Below are positions 21,336 to 34,373 of a stretch of 64,000 nucleotides of DNA, one piece after another. Positions within the stretch are counted from its first letter, which is position 1; the number at the start of each line of letters is the position of its first letter. The DNA comes from Monilinia fructicola. Its lineage: Eukaryota > Ascomycota > Leotiomycetes > Helotiales > Sclerotiniaceae. The DNA lies in NCBI GenBank assembly GCA_008692225.1, contig VICG01000012.1, positions 1,798,001-1,862,000 of the forward strand, in the 5' to 3' direction. Position numbers and translations under genes: made by a program. The notes beneath the pieces were generated by a model, which made no database searches, was not told the DNA's origin, and saw only the letters and a list, made by a program, of their open reading frames with translations.

Positions 21336-23726
21336 TCACATCAACTGGCAAGTTTTGCTCTGTTGGCACTGATCATAGTACCCTTCCTCTTCTTCCTTTC
21401 CCAACTTCATGTTCTGCCGTCTCATCACTCCAGTGACTTTGATAGAATGCTCACCCTCCGCATGCCACCATCTAAGTCTCTGAATCATGCCTCCATCCTC
21501 ATCATCCGTACTGATCGTCCATTTTCCCCGCACTAACCTCAACATTACATTTATCTTTCGGGAAATGAAATTCAGGGAGGAATATTTCCGTAGGGGTATC
21601 TTCGGAAGCTGCTTCACCAGCATGAAGTCGGAATGTAAAAATGCAATTTCGGAGGTCGAATCCATAATTTAGAATCTTTCCAGCTGTTGCGATAGGGGAC
21701 GGGCGAACGTAAGCTTCGGCAGCTCGGTAACCAGGAGAATCCGTGAGTTCAGGAGGGCTATCAGTTTGCTTCGATGAAATTGAGGAGTTTTAAGTGTTGC
21801 TTTTAAATTACCTGGATTTACAGTTGACTCGTCTGAGTTTTGTTTTTTGGTATTCGGTCCAGTTGTATGGTCTACCAGTGATGAGCTTGATTCGCTGGGT
21901 GTTGAAGGATTGGCTTCGAGCGGTAAAGGTAAATCATCTAGGGAAAAGATTGAAAGATCCTCGCCATTCCATTGGTCGCCGAGTGAATGCTTATTCTGCA
22001 GATCTTTAGAAAAATCAGGTGAACAGAATTCTGGCTACTTACCTCGCACATATAGAGCCAAAGAGTGTATCCTGCCATAGCACTTCCTTCTATGGCATAG
22101 TGGTTTGCATCCATGGCTCCTGATTGACTAGAATAATCACCAGTCTTGTAAGCATACTTATCATCCATGTCATAAGGAATACCCAAAATTCTGTTAAAAC
22201 ACATGGATGATTTCCCATATAGTCTTCGCCCTCTTTTTTGATAGCCGAAAGTTGATCCCGCGGAAACAATTCCTGATTGCTGTCTCTCCTATCTTTATAG
22301 CGAAAGCAGGACTAAGGTATCGACCTCTCAAGATGCCAAAGACATCAACGTTCCAATAACGATTCCATTTCTTAGTCATAAGGGTGACTCCGTCGTAATA
22401 ATGAGGCGCATAGACCATAAGAGGATCATCGTCTTTGGTACCCTTGATTTGATGGAGGTATTTCCAATACTGGTGGCTGACAAAACAAAATTGAGTCCTT
22501 GTGATGAGCCCTGATAGCATCTCGGTGTTTTCGATAGTAATCCATGTAATATGAATTTGTGAACTCTTCATAACTAATTTCTTTCCCCTGTTCGTGGATT
22601 CTTCTTGAAGTAATCCTTCTTTAGCAAAGTATCCGTTGATGGGTCCCATACACCATGCTGAGCCCAGATACACTCTCCCAGTTTCCAACCGGGATCCCGC
22701 TTGTAGCTGTATCTTGACTCGTCGTAGTCTACTGGTAACCATGCTGTCTCTCCTTGAGGGTCAACAAGAACCCGGCCAGATTTATATGGCCCCATTCCTC
22801 CGAAATCCCAAGTATCTATTTCACATGCTCTACCAGATCCAGTCAACATTGCTTGAAACGCAGTAGGAGATGTTCCTTTCTGTAATTTTCTGCTCGCTTG
22901 GAATGGTAGAAACATCTGTCCAACCCACAAGTCCTCGATTGGGCTCGTTCATAGCTTTCCCAGCCAATTACCACTTCATTCTCGATATCCCTGCCTCATT
23001 TATTCGTTTTGCAAGATGGGCGCAAGCATTTACGAAGTGATCTTGAAGGTAATCTTGGATATTCTTACCATCAATGATACACTTCGGCGCAAAGTCTCGA
23101 CCGGCAAAGAAGAACGTAAATATAGTCTGACATGCAAGCGGGTATAGTTGGTAGACCAAATCATTTTAGGGAAGTTCTCGGGATCTGGGTATGTATTATG
23201 AACAACTGCCGCCTCTGTTACAGCGAACTTCTCAGGATCGAGCCCACAGGCGTAGAGAGTCCACATCGGAGCTCCAGATCCACCGGAAAACCTCGACCAC
23301 TACTTTGTCAGTTTTGCAAGATCTGGACGGATAAGCACTTACGACATCTTGATGGGGGTCCATGAAAATGTAGAAGCCATAACTTTTTGCTAATCGCAGA
23401 ATTTCAATGGTATGCTGAATCCATTCTTCATCATATATGCCCGGCCCACCTGATTCTATCGCCTCCCATGTGAAAAACATATCGTATCGTATTGTAACCC
23501 CAGCGCTTTAATCTTGAGAAATGAATATGTGCGTCTTCTCGGGAAATGGGCGAGAATGGAAGTCGACATGATCTCCATCATAGAAGTCTTTAGGGATATG
23601 GGAAGGCTGGTCTGGGTTGCTTGGATACTTGGCATCTCCAGCCATATTTATTCCTCGAAGAGTGACTTCACGACCATGAGAATCTCGAAAGAGGCCATTT
23701 TCGATGGTAAGTCGCAGTGGTGACAT
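21336..23726 (-). CDS. GH5 steryl-glucosidase/endoglycoceramidase-like enzyme (frameshifted here)
   Basis: Retaining glycosidase of family GH5, in the branch of fungal glucosylceramide and ergosteryl-glucoside hydrolases (EGCrP/Egh1 type); it would cleave glucose from membrane glycolipids. From [20 protein letters not shown] the order is: [70 protein letters not shown] with the acid/base Glu in [26 protein letters not shown] with the nucleophile Glu; and a C-terminal beta domain ending [11 protein letters not shown]. Introns of 43 bases (23300-23342) and 47 bases (21996-22042) are clear; a third near 21758-21811 is likely but its phase does not fit as written. At least ten one-base indels break the frame, e.g. 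at 23473-23477, 22886-22889, 22582-22584, 22448-22450, 22257-22259, 22182-22188 and 21522-21525. Most are extra bases in homopolymers, and coding sequence resumes intact after each. Expected length is about 740 residues. Cytosolic; no signal peptide is seen. Confidence 0.9.
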
Positions 23727-24230
23727 AACTGAATCAGTAATTTCGTGTTGGATTTGGGAATATGTCCTGTCTTAGTAAGGAAAGTATGAAAGGAAATGAA
23801 ATGAATGAGATGAGATGAGATGAGATGAGATGAGATGATTATATTTTTATGCAAACAGAGCACGATGGGTGATGACCTGCTTTCTCTGGGACAATCTTGA
23901 TCAGGTTCTTGTTGTCAAATCACTCTTGATTCATAACGAATCTGTCGTATGAGAAGAAATGATTTGTAGGTAGGTATGGAGTTAATGATAAATTTGATAG
24001 GAATACTAGTAAAGAGACAAAACTAGTTTGAATTCACGTATTCGGATACTTGGATCCTTAAGTTTTCAATTAGAAGTTTGAACTTGTAGTTATTAATATC
24101 GATGGACATCTGGGCAATAATGACGATGCTTGAGTGGCTGATAGTGGATAGGAAGGAAAGATAAGTTGGAAGTCAGAAGTCAGAAGTTAGAAGTTAGAAG
24201 TTTGATAATGATGAAATACGATAAAATTTA
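23727..24230. other. Upstream region of the GH5 gene
   Basis: Non-coding. It contains GATGA repeats (about 23800-23835) and AGTCAGAAGTTAGA-type repeats near 24165-24200, then passes into the AT-rich block. Confidence 0.5.
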
Positions 24231-24867
24231 TTCTCATCCTTAGACCCTTCGATGTTACGTAAATATATAAATCTATAAACTAGTTAATTAGAAGCAATAT
24301 AGGGTATTAGTTTTTTATTAAAGGGTCTTAAACTTTATTTAAATTTCATTTTTAATATATATTATAATATTTAAATACTTTAATAAAAACTTTATCTTAA
24401 TAATTATTAATTTATTAATTATTTAAATTATAAAGTGTTTATTTAATTTATAAAAATTAATTTAATTTTAAATAGAATTTTATTTCTTTATATATAATAT
24501 ATTAATATACTATTATTTAATTCGATATATATATATATATATATATTAAAAATTTAAAAAGTTAATAAAAAAAGAGTAATATTTTATAATAATAAATATT
24601 CTTATTCTATTCTAAGATACTATTAAATAAAATATGTTATTTTAAACTAAAAATATATACTCTAAAATATCTTGTAATTAATCTAATATCTTATTATATA
24701 AATAACTTCTTTTAAAAATCTTATAATTATTAAAGAATACTTTAATAAGTATTCTTTTATTTTCTCTTTTTACTCTTTATTCTCTACTCTCTCCCTTCTA
24801 CTTTCTTTTTTCTATTCTTCTTCCTTTTACTTTCTTTTTTTTACTTTCTTCTTTTATTATTCTATAT

Positions 24868-25015
24868 ATTTCTATATACTCCTATATACTCCTATATACT
24901 CCTATATACTTTTATATACTTTTATATACTTTTATATACTTTTATATACTTTTATATACTTTTATATACTTTTATATACTTTTATATACTTTTATATACT
25001 TTTATATTCTTCTTT
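24868..25015. repeat. Perfect 10-bp repeat TATATACTTT
   Basis: About 14 head-to-tail copies of a 10-base unit. The first four are TATATACTCC and the rest TATATACTTT, so the CC to TT change is itself of the RIP type. The unit matches one turn of the DNA helix. Confidence 0.9.
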
Positions 25016-25074
25016 TTAAACTTTTAAAAAACTATAACTATTATAAATTATTATTATCTTCTATATATCTTATC

Positions 25075-25368
<294 letters not shown>

Positions 25369-25385
25369 TTTTTAATACTATTAAT

Positions 25386-25547
25386 TGTGACGAATATCAC
25401 GTGCCTTAGGCACGTGATATCTCATCACGCTAAGCGATACTGTATATATAAGAGATCTCTAGGTCTCCTAGAGATCTCTTCCCTCCTTAGCTTTCTTATT
25501 CTAGTTAACTAACCTCTATTGATTCGCTCTAGTATGTGATCGTGACA
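25386..25547. mobile_element. Solo LTR with 5-bp target duplication
   Basis: A 162-base segment of normal base composition inside AT-rich DNA. It starts TGTGACGA and ends TCGTGACA (TG...CA ends) and is flanked on both sides by TTAAT (25381-25385 and 25548-25552), as expected for the 5-base target duplication of an LTR retrotransposon. It contains a TATATATAAG box (about 25442-25451). There are two perfect hairpins: 25394-25420 (12-base arms, loop TTA, CACGTG in each arm) and 25451-25479 (13-base arms, loop TCT). No internal retrotransposon sequence lies beside it, so it is a solo LTR left by recombination. Confidence 0.85.
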
Positions 25548-26079
25548 TTAATATAATTAATATAATAAATTTTAAATTATTAAAAGAATTTACTATATTA
25601 AAAACCTTAAAATTAAAATTAAAATTTCTAATTAATTATAAATCTAATAAACTTAAAGTTTAGCTTAGATTATAATAATAATTAAACTAATTCTAATAAT
25701 ATAATTAGTTTTTTTATATCTTATTATAATTTAATATATATATAGTTTTAAATAGTTTTTATTAAATGAATTTAATTCTTTATTAAGAATATAATTAAAT
25801 AATTTAAAATTTTTATAAAGATTAATATACCCCTCGCTTTAATTAGCTTAATTTATAATATAAATTAATTAATATATATTTATTATTGTAAAATCATAAT
25901 AAATTATTAAAATATCAAAATATTAAAACTCTATAAGGGTATAAAAATTGAGATAAAGATAAAATACATCCATCTACTCTATACAGTCGGGTATTCAATG
26001 AATAATAATAAATGGACCTTATTATTGCCTTTGATGAACACACCTAGTAACTTCACTTGATTCACTCTATCAGGTATGT

Positions 26080-26855
26080 AGGTCGGATGGACGTCCATTT
26101 GAGCTCATATGGACTTGTGAGGCGTTTCTTAAAAAAAAAAAGGTCAACTGCAAAACGTTACACAAGTCCACCCGACGTTTAACCGAATGTATAATTTTAT
26201 GCAAATTCATAAAATTTTGTATAAATTATAAATATTCTTAATTAGATTCTAAACGTTTTCGAAATGTTTTCGAAACGTTTTCGAAACGTTTTCAAAACGT
26301 TTAGAAAACGTTTAGAATCTAATTAAAAAATTTAAAAAAAATTTAATAATAATATTAATATATTTATATTTAATATTAAAAAACTAATTATTTAATATTA
26401 AAAAACTAATTATTTAATATTAAAAAACTAATTATTTAATATTAAAATATTAATTAAATAATAAATTAATAATAATAAATTTAAATATATATTTAATTAA
26501 TATAGTTTTATTAAAAGATAAATTATATATTTATATATATATAATTCTTAAAATATTATAATTATTAATATTTAATATAATCTAATTTAAAATAAAATTA
26601 ATATAAATTTATATAAGATAATTATATTAATTTTTTAATAAAAGCTTTAAATTAAATCCTAAACGTTTTCAAAACGTTTAGAATCTAATTAAGAATATTT
26701 AAAAATATTTAAAAAATATTTTAATAATAATAATATAATATTTATATTTAATATTTAAATATTAATAAAGTAATAAATAAATAAAGTTAAAATTAAAATA
26801 TATATTAATTAATAAAGCTTTATTAAAAAATAAATTATTTAATATAAATTTATTT

Positions 26856-26896
<41 letters not shown>

Positions 26897-27244
26897 TAAA
26901 CATTATTAAAATATTTTAAGAATTATATATATATAATATAATTTAATTTAAAATAAAATTAATATAAATTTATATAAGAAAATTATATTATTTTTTTAAT
27001 AATAATTTAAAATTAGATTCTAAACGTTTTCTAAACGTTTTCTAAACGTTTTCAAAACGTTTTCAAAACGTTTAGAATCTAATCTCAAAAATTTATAATT
27101 TATTAATAATCAATTTTTGCATAATTTTTTTATGAATTTTTATGAATCTTATGCAAATTTATGCAAATTTATGACTTTTGCCCCACTAGTCCACCCGACG
27201 TTTTTCCGAGTCCACGGGAGCTCAGATGGACGTCCATCCGACCT
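26080..27244. mobile_element. Non-autonomous inverted-repeat element, 1.17 kb
   Basis: The two ends are inverted copies: AGGTCGGATGGACGTCCAT at 26080-26098 and its complement at 27226-27244, with GAGCTC just inside each. A second shared word, AGTCCACCCGACGTTT, lies at about 26166 and 27188 in direct orientation. The flanks share only GT, a possible 2-base target duplication, which is weak. The interior is AT-rich and has no gene. It carries three clusters of the palindrome AAACGTTT (about 26245-26321, 26658-26682, 27018-27078), each bracketed by TTAGATTCTAAACG and its complement or a variant, and a 22-base direct repeat (about 26368-26442). It looks like a MITE-like or decayed DNA transposon. 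Confidence 0.7.
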
Positions 27245-27700
27245 GTTGACTCACTCCCCATCCACCCCATCCACCCCATCCACTCCATCCACTCCCCACT
27301 TCACTTCACTCACACTTCACCATCATTATTAATAAGCAGCACCGGGGCATGATCAGATCCAAACAGCGTCAAGGCTAGGAAATAGGAAAAACCCCACATT
27401 ACCCAAGGACAAGGCTGTCCTCTGTAGGTGGTGATGCTTCACTAATAAGAAGCTTACCCTTCCTGACCTTACGAGTAAGTAACCTTACCTGACCAAAATT
27501 GTATGAAGCAGGTGTAGGTGCGCGTATTTACTGCACCTGCAACTGCAGATAGAACTACTAGGTACCACCTAGGTAGTAGGCTAGTAGTCCAGAAGTTATT
27601 ACTTTATACCCGTTACTCTCTTTTAAGCACCTTCCCTCATTATTTGCATCTATTTTGTTGGCACAACTATGCCTGATAACTACTTACATGATATAACACA
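27245..27700 (+). promoter_or_regulatory. SKI3 upstream region
   Basis: Sequence of normal composition between the inverted-repeat element and the SKI3 start. It includes ATCCACCCC/ATCCACTCC repeats (about 27257-27297) and TACCTAGGTAG-like palindromes near 27560-27580. No TATA box stands out. Confidence 0.4.
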
Positions 27701-30700
27701 ATGTCAGCAACCAAAGCCGCGCTGAAAGCTATAAATGCTGCAGTTCAATCGCAAAAGTATGATGAAGCTATTCAACAAGCTAGGAATCTTCTCAACTCAG
27801 ACCCACAAAGCTACCAGGCGTAAGTTGAAAGGCACCCCCATTGCCGCCTATTTGCAATACTTGTTCAGTGCATTTTCTTACCGTTCCCAGGAATATTTCT
27901 TAGGATTTGCCTATAGCAAACAATCAAAATACCCAGAAGCAGAAGAAGCTTTTGATGCCGCAGCCAGAATCAAAGAAGGAGAGCCACATGCATGGCAAGG
28001 TCTCATTCAGTTATACGAGAAGCAAGGCGGTGCTAAAGTTGGACAATATCAGATTGCAGCCTTGCGATTAGCTCAAATCTATCAAGCTCAGGACGACAAA
28101 TACAAGTGTCAAGATGTCATTGACAAGTTTCTTGATTTTGCCAAAATTCAAGGAACACCACTGGAATATCGAAAGTCTAGGGAGGTTATTCTGCCTGATA
28201 GCCCAATTTATGAATATCTGGAAGGGCGAGTTGGTCATCCTTCAGAAACGTACCGGCTCATAGCTGAGATCACTGAACTTGAAGAAAAACAGCGCATTAA
28301 TAAGGAAATCGGAGAGAGGCGAACGAGGTTGGGTGGCCAAAATTAGTCAAGTCACAATCGAAGTCAAGCGAGAAGTCTTAAAGAATAGTAATTTGGAGGA
28401 ACTCTACAACAAGATCATAGATTGGACAACAGAGGATGAGATTCGTCGGAAATACGAAGAGAAGCTTATTGAGAGGTGTCTAGAGACTCTGATTATTCTC
28501 CCACCGGGAGAATCGAAGACTGAAAAAACGCTCACAGCTATTCAAGCTAGCAAATGATATGGTTATCATTAAACATAAGTACAAATTGGCCTGGGATATT
28601 GCTATTGAGTGGCTAGACCCGGAAAACATTCAGAGCCTGGATGTCAATGTTCTGCGAGAATACGTAGCCTTCTTTCCTACCAGTGGTCTAGCTCAGGTTC
28701 TACGAGGTTTCATGTCCAGTGAAATTTCCCCATTTCCACCTCCACCACGAACTCCAGACCTCTCTGCAAATAAGGAAAGTCATGACGAAAGTAGTTCAGA
28801 TGAGGATGATGATGATGGAGGGGTCAAGTTGGATGACTTTTCGATGCCTGCAGAAAGATCGTCTGTTGATCATGACCGAAGGGATGACAGACTCACCTGT
28901 ATCAATATTGGCGCACCGACTCATGGGAGAGTACTATCAATTTCTGGATGAACATGAAAGCGTGGTGGAGCTTATGCGAAATGCAAAAGCGGCTTGCATC
29001 GGAAGAATCCAACAAAATCGGCCTCAAGTTCAAAAATGCATCTCAAATCCTTTACCGCTTTGTTAGGTACTGCTCTTGTATTTTACCAGTCGCCCAAGAA
29101 CCACCCAGAAGCAAAAGCTCTATTTGACGGGCTGCTGAAGGAAAATCCAACATCAACTCCAGCTCTCATAGGAATTGGCTTAATTTACGAAGAGGAAGAT
29201 GACTTCCCTGCTGCTATCGACTTCCTTGAACGTGCTTTACAAAGAGACCCTACGAACCTTCGTGTTAAGGCTGAGGCCGCGTGGGTCAAAGCTATTAACG
29301 GCGACTACCTTCGTGGACGTGAAGAGCTGGAAGAGTGTCTAACTCAGATCGAAGCTAGAGATCTGAAATCTCGAGATTTGTTGGCCCAAACACAATATCG
29401 TGTTGGTGTCTGCCTGTGGAATATAGATACCTCGAAATCTGCACGTAAAGACAGGAATGGTGCCTACTCATATTTCCTCGCATCATTGAAAAGCAACCTC
29501 AATTTTTGCCCCAGCATATACGAGTCTAGGTATCTTCTATGCTGATTATTTGAGAGACAAAAAGAGATCTCGGAAGTGCTTCCAGAAAGCTTTTTGAGCT
29601 TTCATCCTCGGAAGTGGAAGCTGCCAAAACGGCTGGCTAAAATATTTGCAGATCAGGGCGAATGGGACTTGGTTTGAATCAGTTGCTCAGCGGGTTGTTA
29701 ATTCAGGAAAAGTTAGACCAGCACCTGGATCGAAGAAAAAGGGCATCAGTTGGCCATTTGCAGCTCTTGGAACTGCCGAGTTGAATAAACAAGATTACTC
29801 GAAGAGCATTGTCTCTTTCCAGTCTGCACTGCGCATTACGCCTTCTGATTATCATTCTTGGGTCGGTCTTGGTGAAAGTTATCACAACTCCGGGCGTTAC
29901 ATTGCTGCAACAAAAGCTTTCCACCACGCCGAACAGTTTGAAAGTGAAACTGAACAAAGGCAGGACGGTGAAATCTGGTTTGCGAAGCATATGCTCGCAA
30001 ATGTACTGCGTGAACTAGGGGATTTTGACGACGCCATTGACGGGTATAAAGCTGTACTTCAAGGCCGTCCAGCGGAATTCGGGTTTCTATTGCTCTGATG
30101 CGGACTTTAGTCGATAGTGCTTGGGATGGTATCGAGAAGGGGCTCTTTGGTCAAGCGGCCCAACGTGCAGCTGAGGCGATTGAAGTTGCCAGTCAAGTTT
30201 CAGAAAGCAGATCCGATGCTTTCAACCTCTGGCGAGCCGTAGGCGATGCTTGTGCCATCTACTCGTGGGTTAGGAGTCATATTAGCGAGTTTCCTCATAT
30301 AAGTATCAGGAAATTACTTGAGGAGGGGACTAGTACTTATGATATCTTTGCAGATGTTGATGGAGTTTCCGTGGATGTCGTTTTTGCCAAGGGCTTATAT
30401 CCTGCCGATGAACAGGAAGGACTGTACCTGACTAGATGTCTTCACGCAGCAATTCTAGCCCACAAGCGAGCTATTCATGCTTCATCTCACGATAACACAC
30501 GCCCAGGCAGTTGCCTACTATAACCTTGGTTGGATCGAGTATCGTGCTCATGTCTGCCTCTCTCCCAGTTTGAAGAAAAAGTCCACCAGGTACCAAAAAG
30601 CAGCGGTGCGATGCTTCAAAAGAGCCATCGAACTAGAGGCAGGCAACTCAGAGTTTTGGAACGCATTGGGAGTTGTCACCAGCGAACTCAATCCCAAGGT

Positions 30701-32041
30701 TGCCCAGCACTCTTTTGTCCGAAGTCTTTACCTGAACGAGAGAAGCGCCCAGACATGGACTAATTTAGGAACATTATATCTATTACAAAATGATTTTCAA
30801 CTTGCCAACGATGCTTTCACAAGAGCTCAATCAACTGATCCAGACTACTCGCATGCCTGGATCGGACAGGGGATTCTTGCTCTTATGATGGGCGATGTGA
30901 AGGAGGCCAACCTTCTCTTTACCCATGCTATGGAGATATCTGGATCATCCTTAATCACGCATCGGCAATACTCAAGATCTGCTTTTGATCAGATCTTAGC
31001 ATCGAAGAATATTTCCAATGTGTCAGATTTGGTACAACCTTTGTTTGCACTTAATCAAGTACAATCAATGGCTCCTGATGACATTATCTCGAAGCACCTT
31101 TCCTCGCTTTTCTTTGAACGTGCAGATGATATATTCCCTCAGCTGTAGCGGCCTTGAATTCAATTTGTGCAACAGCTGAAGCCGATTACGAAGTCACAGA
31201 ATCACCAGAATCACTATCTCGGTTCGCTTTGGCTAAAGCAGATCTTGCTCGATCTCAGCTGGCAAATCACGAGTACGAAGAAGCCGTTGAGAGTGGAGAT
31301 CTTACTTTACAGCTCTGTGCTGAAGATAGTGGGCAATGAGCTTTCCGCAGAAGCTCTCAAAAAATGCAGACTATCAGCGCACCTTACTGTTGGCTTAGCA
31401 CAATACTATTTGAAAAATCTAGACACAGCCCTGGAATATTTGAACCTGCTCTCAAAGAATCCAATGGGAACCCTGAGGCTGTATGCGTCCTTGCTCAAGT
31501 TTTATGGGCTCATGGCACTGAAGCGTCTCGTTCTAAAGCACAGGATCTTCTCTTTGAATGCGTGGAATCTCATCCCGATCATGTACAGTCCGTGATTCTT
31601 CTCGGAATAATAGCTCTATTTAACTCTGATACCGAAAGTATCGAGGCAGTAACTTCGGAATTACAATCTCTTCGCACCAGTCGAACAATCACGGACGTAG
31701 AACAAGCAAACGTTGGAGAAGTCCTTCGTGCCATTGCTGCACTCGCGGAGAATAACGCGGAGCAGAAAGTACTTTCTGAGGTACAGAAAGATGTGTTGCT
31801 GCATCCAGGATCAACACATGGCTGGTCGAGGTTGGCTAACCTTACTGGTGAGGAATCTGCTGTTGAGATGGCACTACGGACAGCTAAGAAATCTGTACCT
31901 CCGCGTGGAATTTTGGGTGCTGAGGATCTGGCCACTGCATATGCAGGCACTGGGAAGGTCGGTGACGCTCAAAGAGCTATTTTGGTTGCACCGTGGAAAA
32001 AGGATGCATGGGCGGCTTTTGGTGATAGCATTTCTACATAG
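27701..32041 (+). CDS. SKI3: SKI3/TTC37 superkiller TPR protein (frameshifted here)
   Basis: Ski3 is the TPR scaffold of the cytosolic Ski complex (Ski2-Ski3-Ski8), which feeds mRNA into the exosome for 3'-5' decay. It starts MSATKAALKAINAAVQSQKYDEAIQQARNLL (first TPR) with an intron at 27820-27890. A long series of TPR helices follows, for example HAWQGLIQLYEKQG, FTALLGTALVFYQSPKNHPEA, LGTAELNKQDYSKSIVSFQSAL, TWTNLGTLYLLQNDFQLANDAF and AWIGQGILALMMGDVKEAN. An acidic linker (SSSDEDDDDGGVKLDD) lies in the first third, and the end is KKDAWAAFGDSIST. Expected length is about 1,400 residues, normal for the family. At least ten indels split the frame, among them a missing T at 27896-27898 and extra bases near 28335, 28545, 28854-28856, 28985-28988 and 29043, with more between 29500 and 31450. 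Coding resumes without loss after each, so consensus error is the simplest reading. Identity of the family is secure. Confidence 0.92.
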
Positions 32042-34373
32042 CGCGCCATATCATTCTAGAATTAATATAGCATGATTTATGTCCAGGTCAAATTCATTTG
32101 CGAGGGTGCAATTTCAGATTTAAATGGTGAAAATGCTATCTCATTGATTGGGCATCTCTAACCAGGTGATGTGATATGGCTGGAGCGGTAACATGATAAT
32201 GCGAACCCCCCAAAGCTTCCAAGTATTGAGTCTTGATATGAGTGACTTGTGTTCAGTCGATGGAGTTCGGCTTAGTGATTGTCCTTTCATGTAATGTATA
32301 CTGCTATCTGAGACTGAGTTCTAAGAGATAGTTTTCTTGAATTGGGGTGCCGGGATCCAATCTAATGCAATAGGTTGATTACAAGCAATACTCATCAATA
32401 ACTCAAGTAATCTAACAAGAGCTTCAGCTGCCACACGATCGTTACTTTATCTTCTCAGATAGAGGATGCTGGTTCTCAGTCAGATTCTTTACAGGAATTA
32501 AATGAGAATTCTGCACATGCTGATGGAGAAACTAATCATGGATTAGTTCATTGATGAGTGAATGGATAATAGTCACCGAAAGATGCACTTAAACATCACC
32601 TCGCACCACCTCCATCACAGGGGTTTACTCTCCAATTTCTCATATACAAGCAGTCACGAATCGCATAAGAGATCCAATGCATAGACGCATAATTCAGTGA
32701 TTCGGTCTCCTCCATTCGATGATCCAGCCGCTCTCACGTTTCGAATCTTGCGAGTGCTGGGCGAGCGGAGATGACGGAATTGCGTGCAGAGGCAGACAAG
32801 TCTGATTCCTGAACGGGGAGTTGAAGTTCCATGCTGGATATTTGAATTTGGCTGGGATGCGCTGGTGGTCGGGATGTTTGAGGCGAGGGGGGGGTGGGGT
32901 GGGGAAATGGTTTATTGTCACGGTTGGGGTACAAGGAGTTTATAATTATGCGTTTGTTTGGAAGGTTAAGGTTAACCTAATCTTAATTCCTTGGCGGGAA
33001 AAGAGATCATGATGATTTATTCTTTTGTCTTCTTTTGTCTTCTTTTCTTTTCTTTCCTTTTCTTTGGATAAGTATCATTCATAGCTACGGAGTTCATGTT
33101 CACATGCATATTCAAGCTAGATGATGTGCGTTACGGAAACGCGAGCAGAGATCTTGAAGACGAGGGGACGGTTGCTTTAGCTCTAGCTCGGCTGGGTGGA
33201 TGGAAATCGAAGTGGATGGGAAAATCCGGGGAAGATGGCGTGGAATTTCCGGAGGGGAGTTTGAGGAACGCGTGAGATGTATTGAGGGGATTTGTTGTTT
33301 GATGGTTCGGGCTTTGGTTTGATCTGATCGAGTATTCAACATGTGTTAACCATCTCAGCGGCGGTGTTTCTGAAGATTTAGAAGTTAGGATGAGATCGGG
33401 GATGACCGTCTAATCAAGATTTGAGATTTAAGCGGCTAAGTTATAAAATTGATTGATTGATTGGATTGATGAGATGATGATTGTTTTTTTTATTTCCGTG
33501 CCTACTCGAGAGATGGAATAGATTGAGATATTGACAGGGGTCAGAATCAGCTATGGCTAGTTCTCAGTTCTTACTCGAGCATGTAAAATAAAAGGTCTAG
33601 ATATCATTCGAGTTGCGAAGAATTACGAGTAGATGAACATCATCTTGAGCCTCCGCTTTGAAGATGAGACAGACGCAATGACGGTGATCGTTAGAGGGTA
33701 TGTCTTATATAGTCAATTGGACATCTGGAATACCCAGACGAATAGAATCTTCCACGTCAGCTCTCAGAACGAACATCCAAAGCCAGATTCGATAAGAAAA
33801 GCAATAAATGATATTTATCCAAGGCTCGAAGGGTAGAGTCCCCGAAACGAGGTTCATGGTCGATGGTTTCGATCTAAAATAAAAGACGGTTTCAATGCAT
33901 ACTACATTGAGCTGACACTCAAGCGTTATGGCTTTTCACTTGAATTGTTGAGATGATATACATCTGGAAGTTCAAAGCGGGGGTGGAATTTATGATTCTC
34001 GTTCGGGGTCTTGGAGAGGATATTTTTTGCGATACTAGCAGCTAAAACTCTCCTAATGTTGAAGAAGGTTGTGGCACTACGGATTGCAGTATTTGGAAGC
34101 TCTAGATCGATCGGAAATTCCACAATTCCGTATGATCTCAAGCGAGAAAGATGATTTCAATGTCCCCGCTGGAGCAAAATCTGAGCATCACTGCTTTCCA
34201 AGGTCTTACTTTGTATCTGGAAATGGTACATGTAAACACCATCAAGTTGTCAAATGAAGTGGTAAATTGACTCATAGTCTGCAAATGAGAGACGAGAGCA
34301 TAATGAAAACCTTGATTGATCTAAATAGCGGCTCGTTACAATCTCCAAGCGGAAGCGCATGCCTCATCCATAT
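32042..34373. other. Intergenic, 2.3 kb without a supported gene
   Basis: 3' flanks of SKI3 and of the next (minus-strand) gene. Short overlapping frames near 32694-33012, 33112-33342 and 33633-33836 have no recognisable protein features. TCTTT units lie near 33020-33065. Nothing else stands out. Confidence 0.5.

Noticed and set aside
24868..25015. CRISPR-like array
   Set aside because: Repeats are directly adjacent without spacers, and the organism is a eukaryote.
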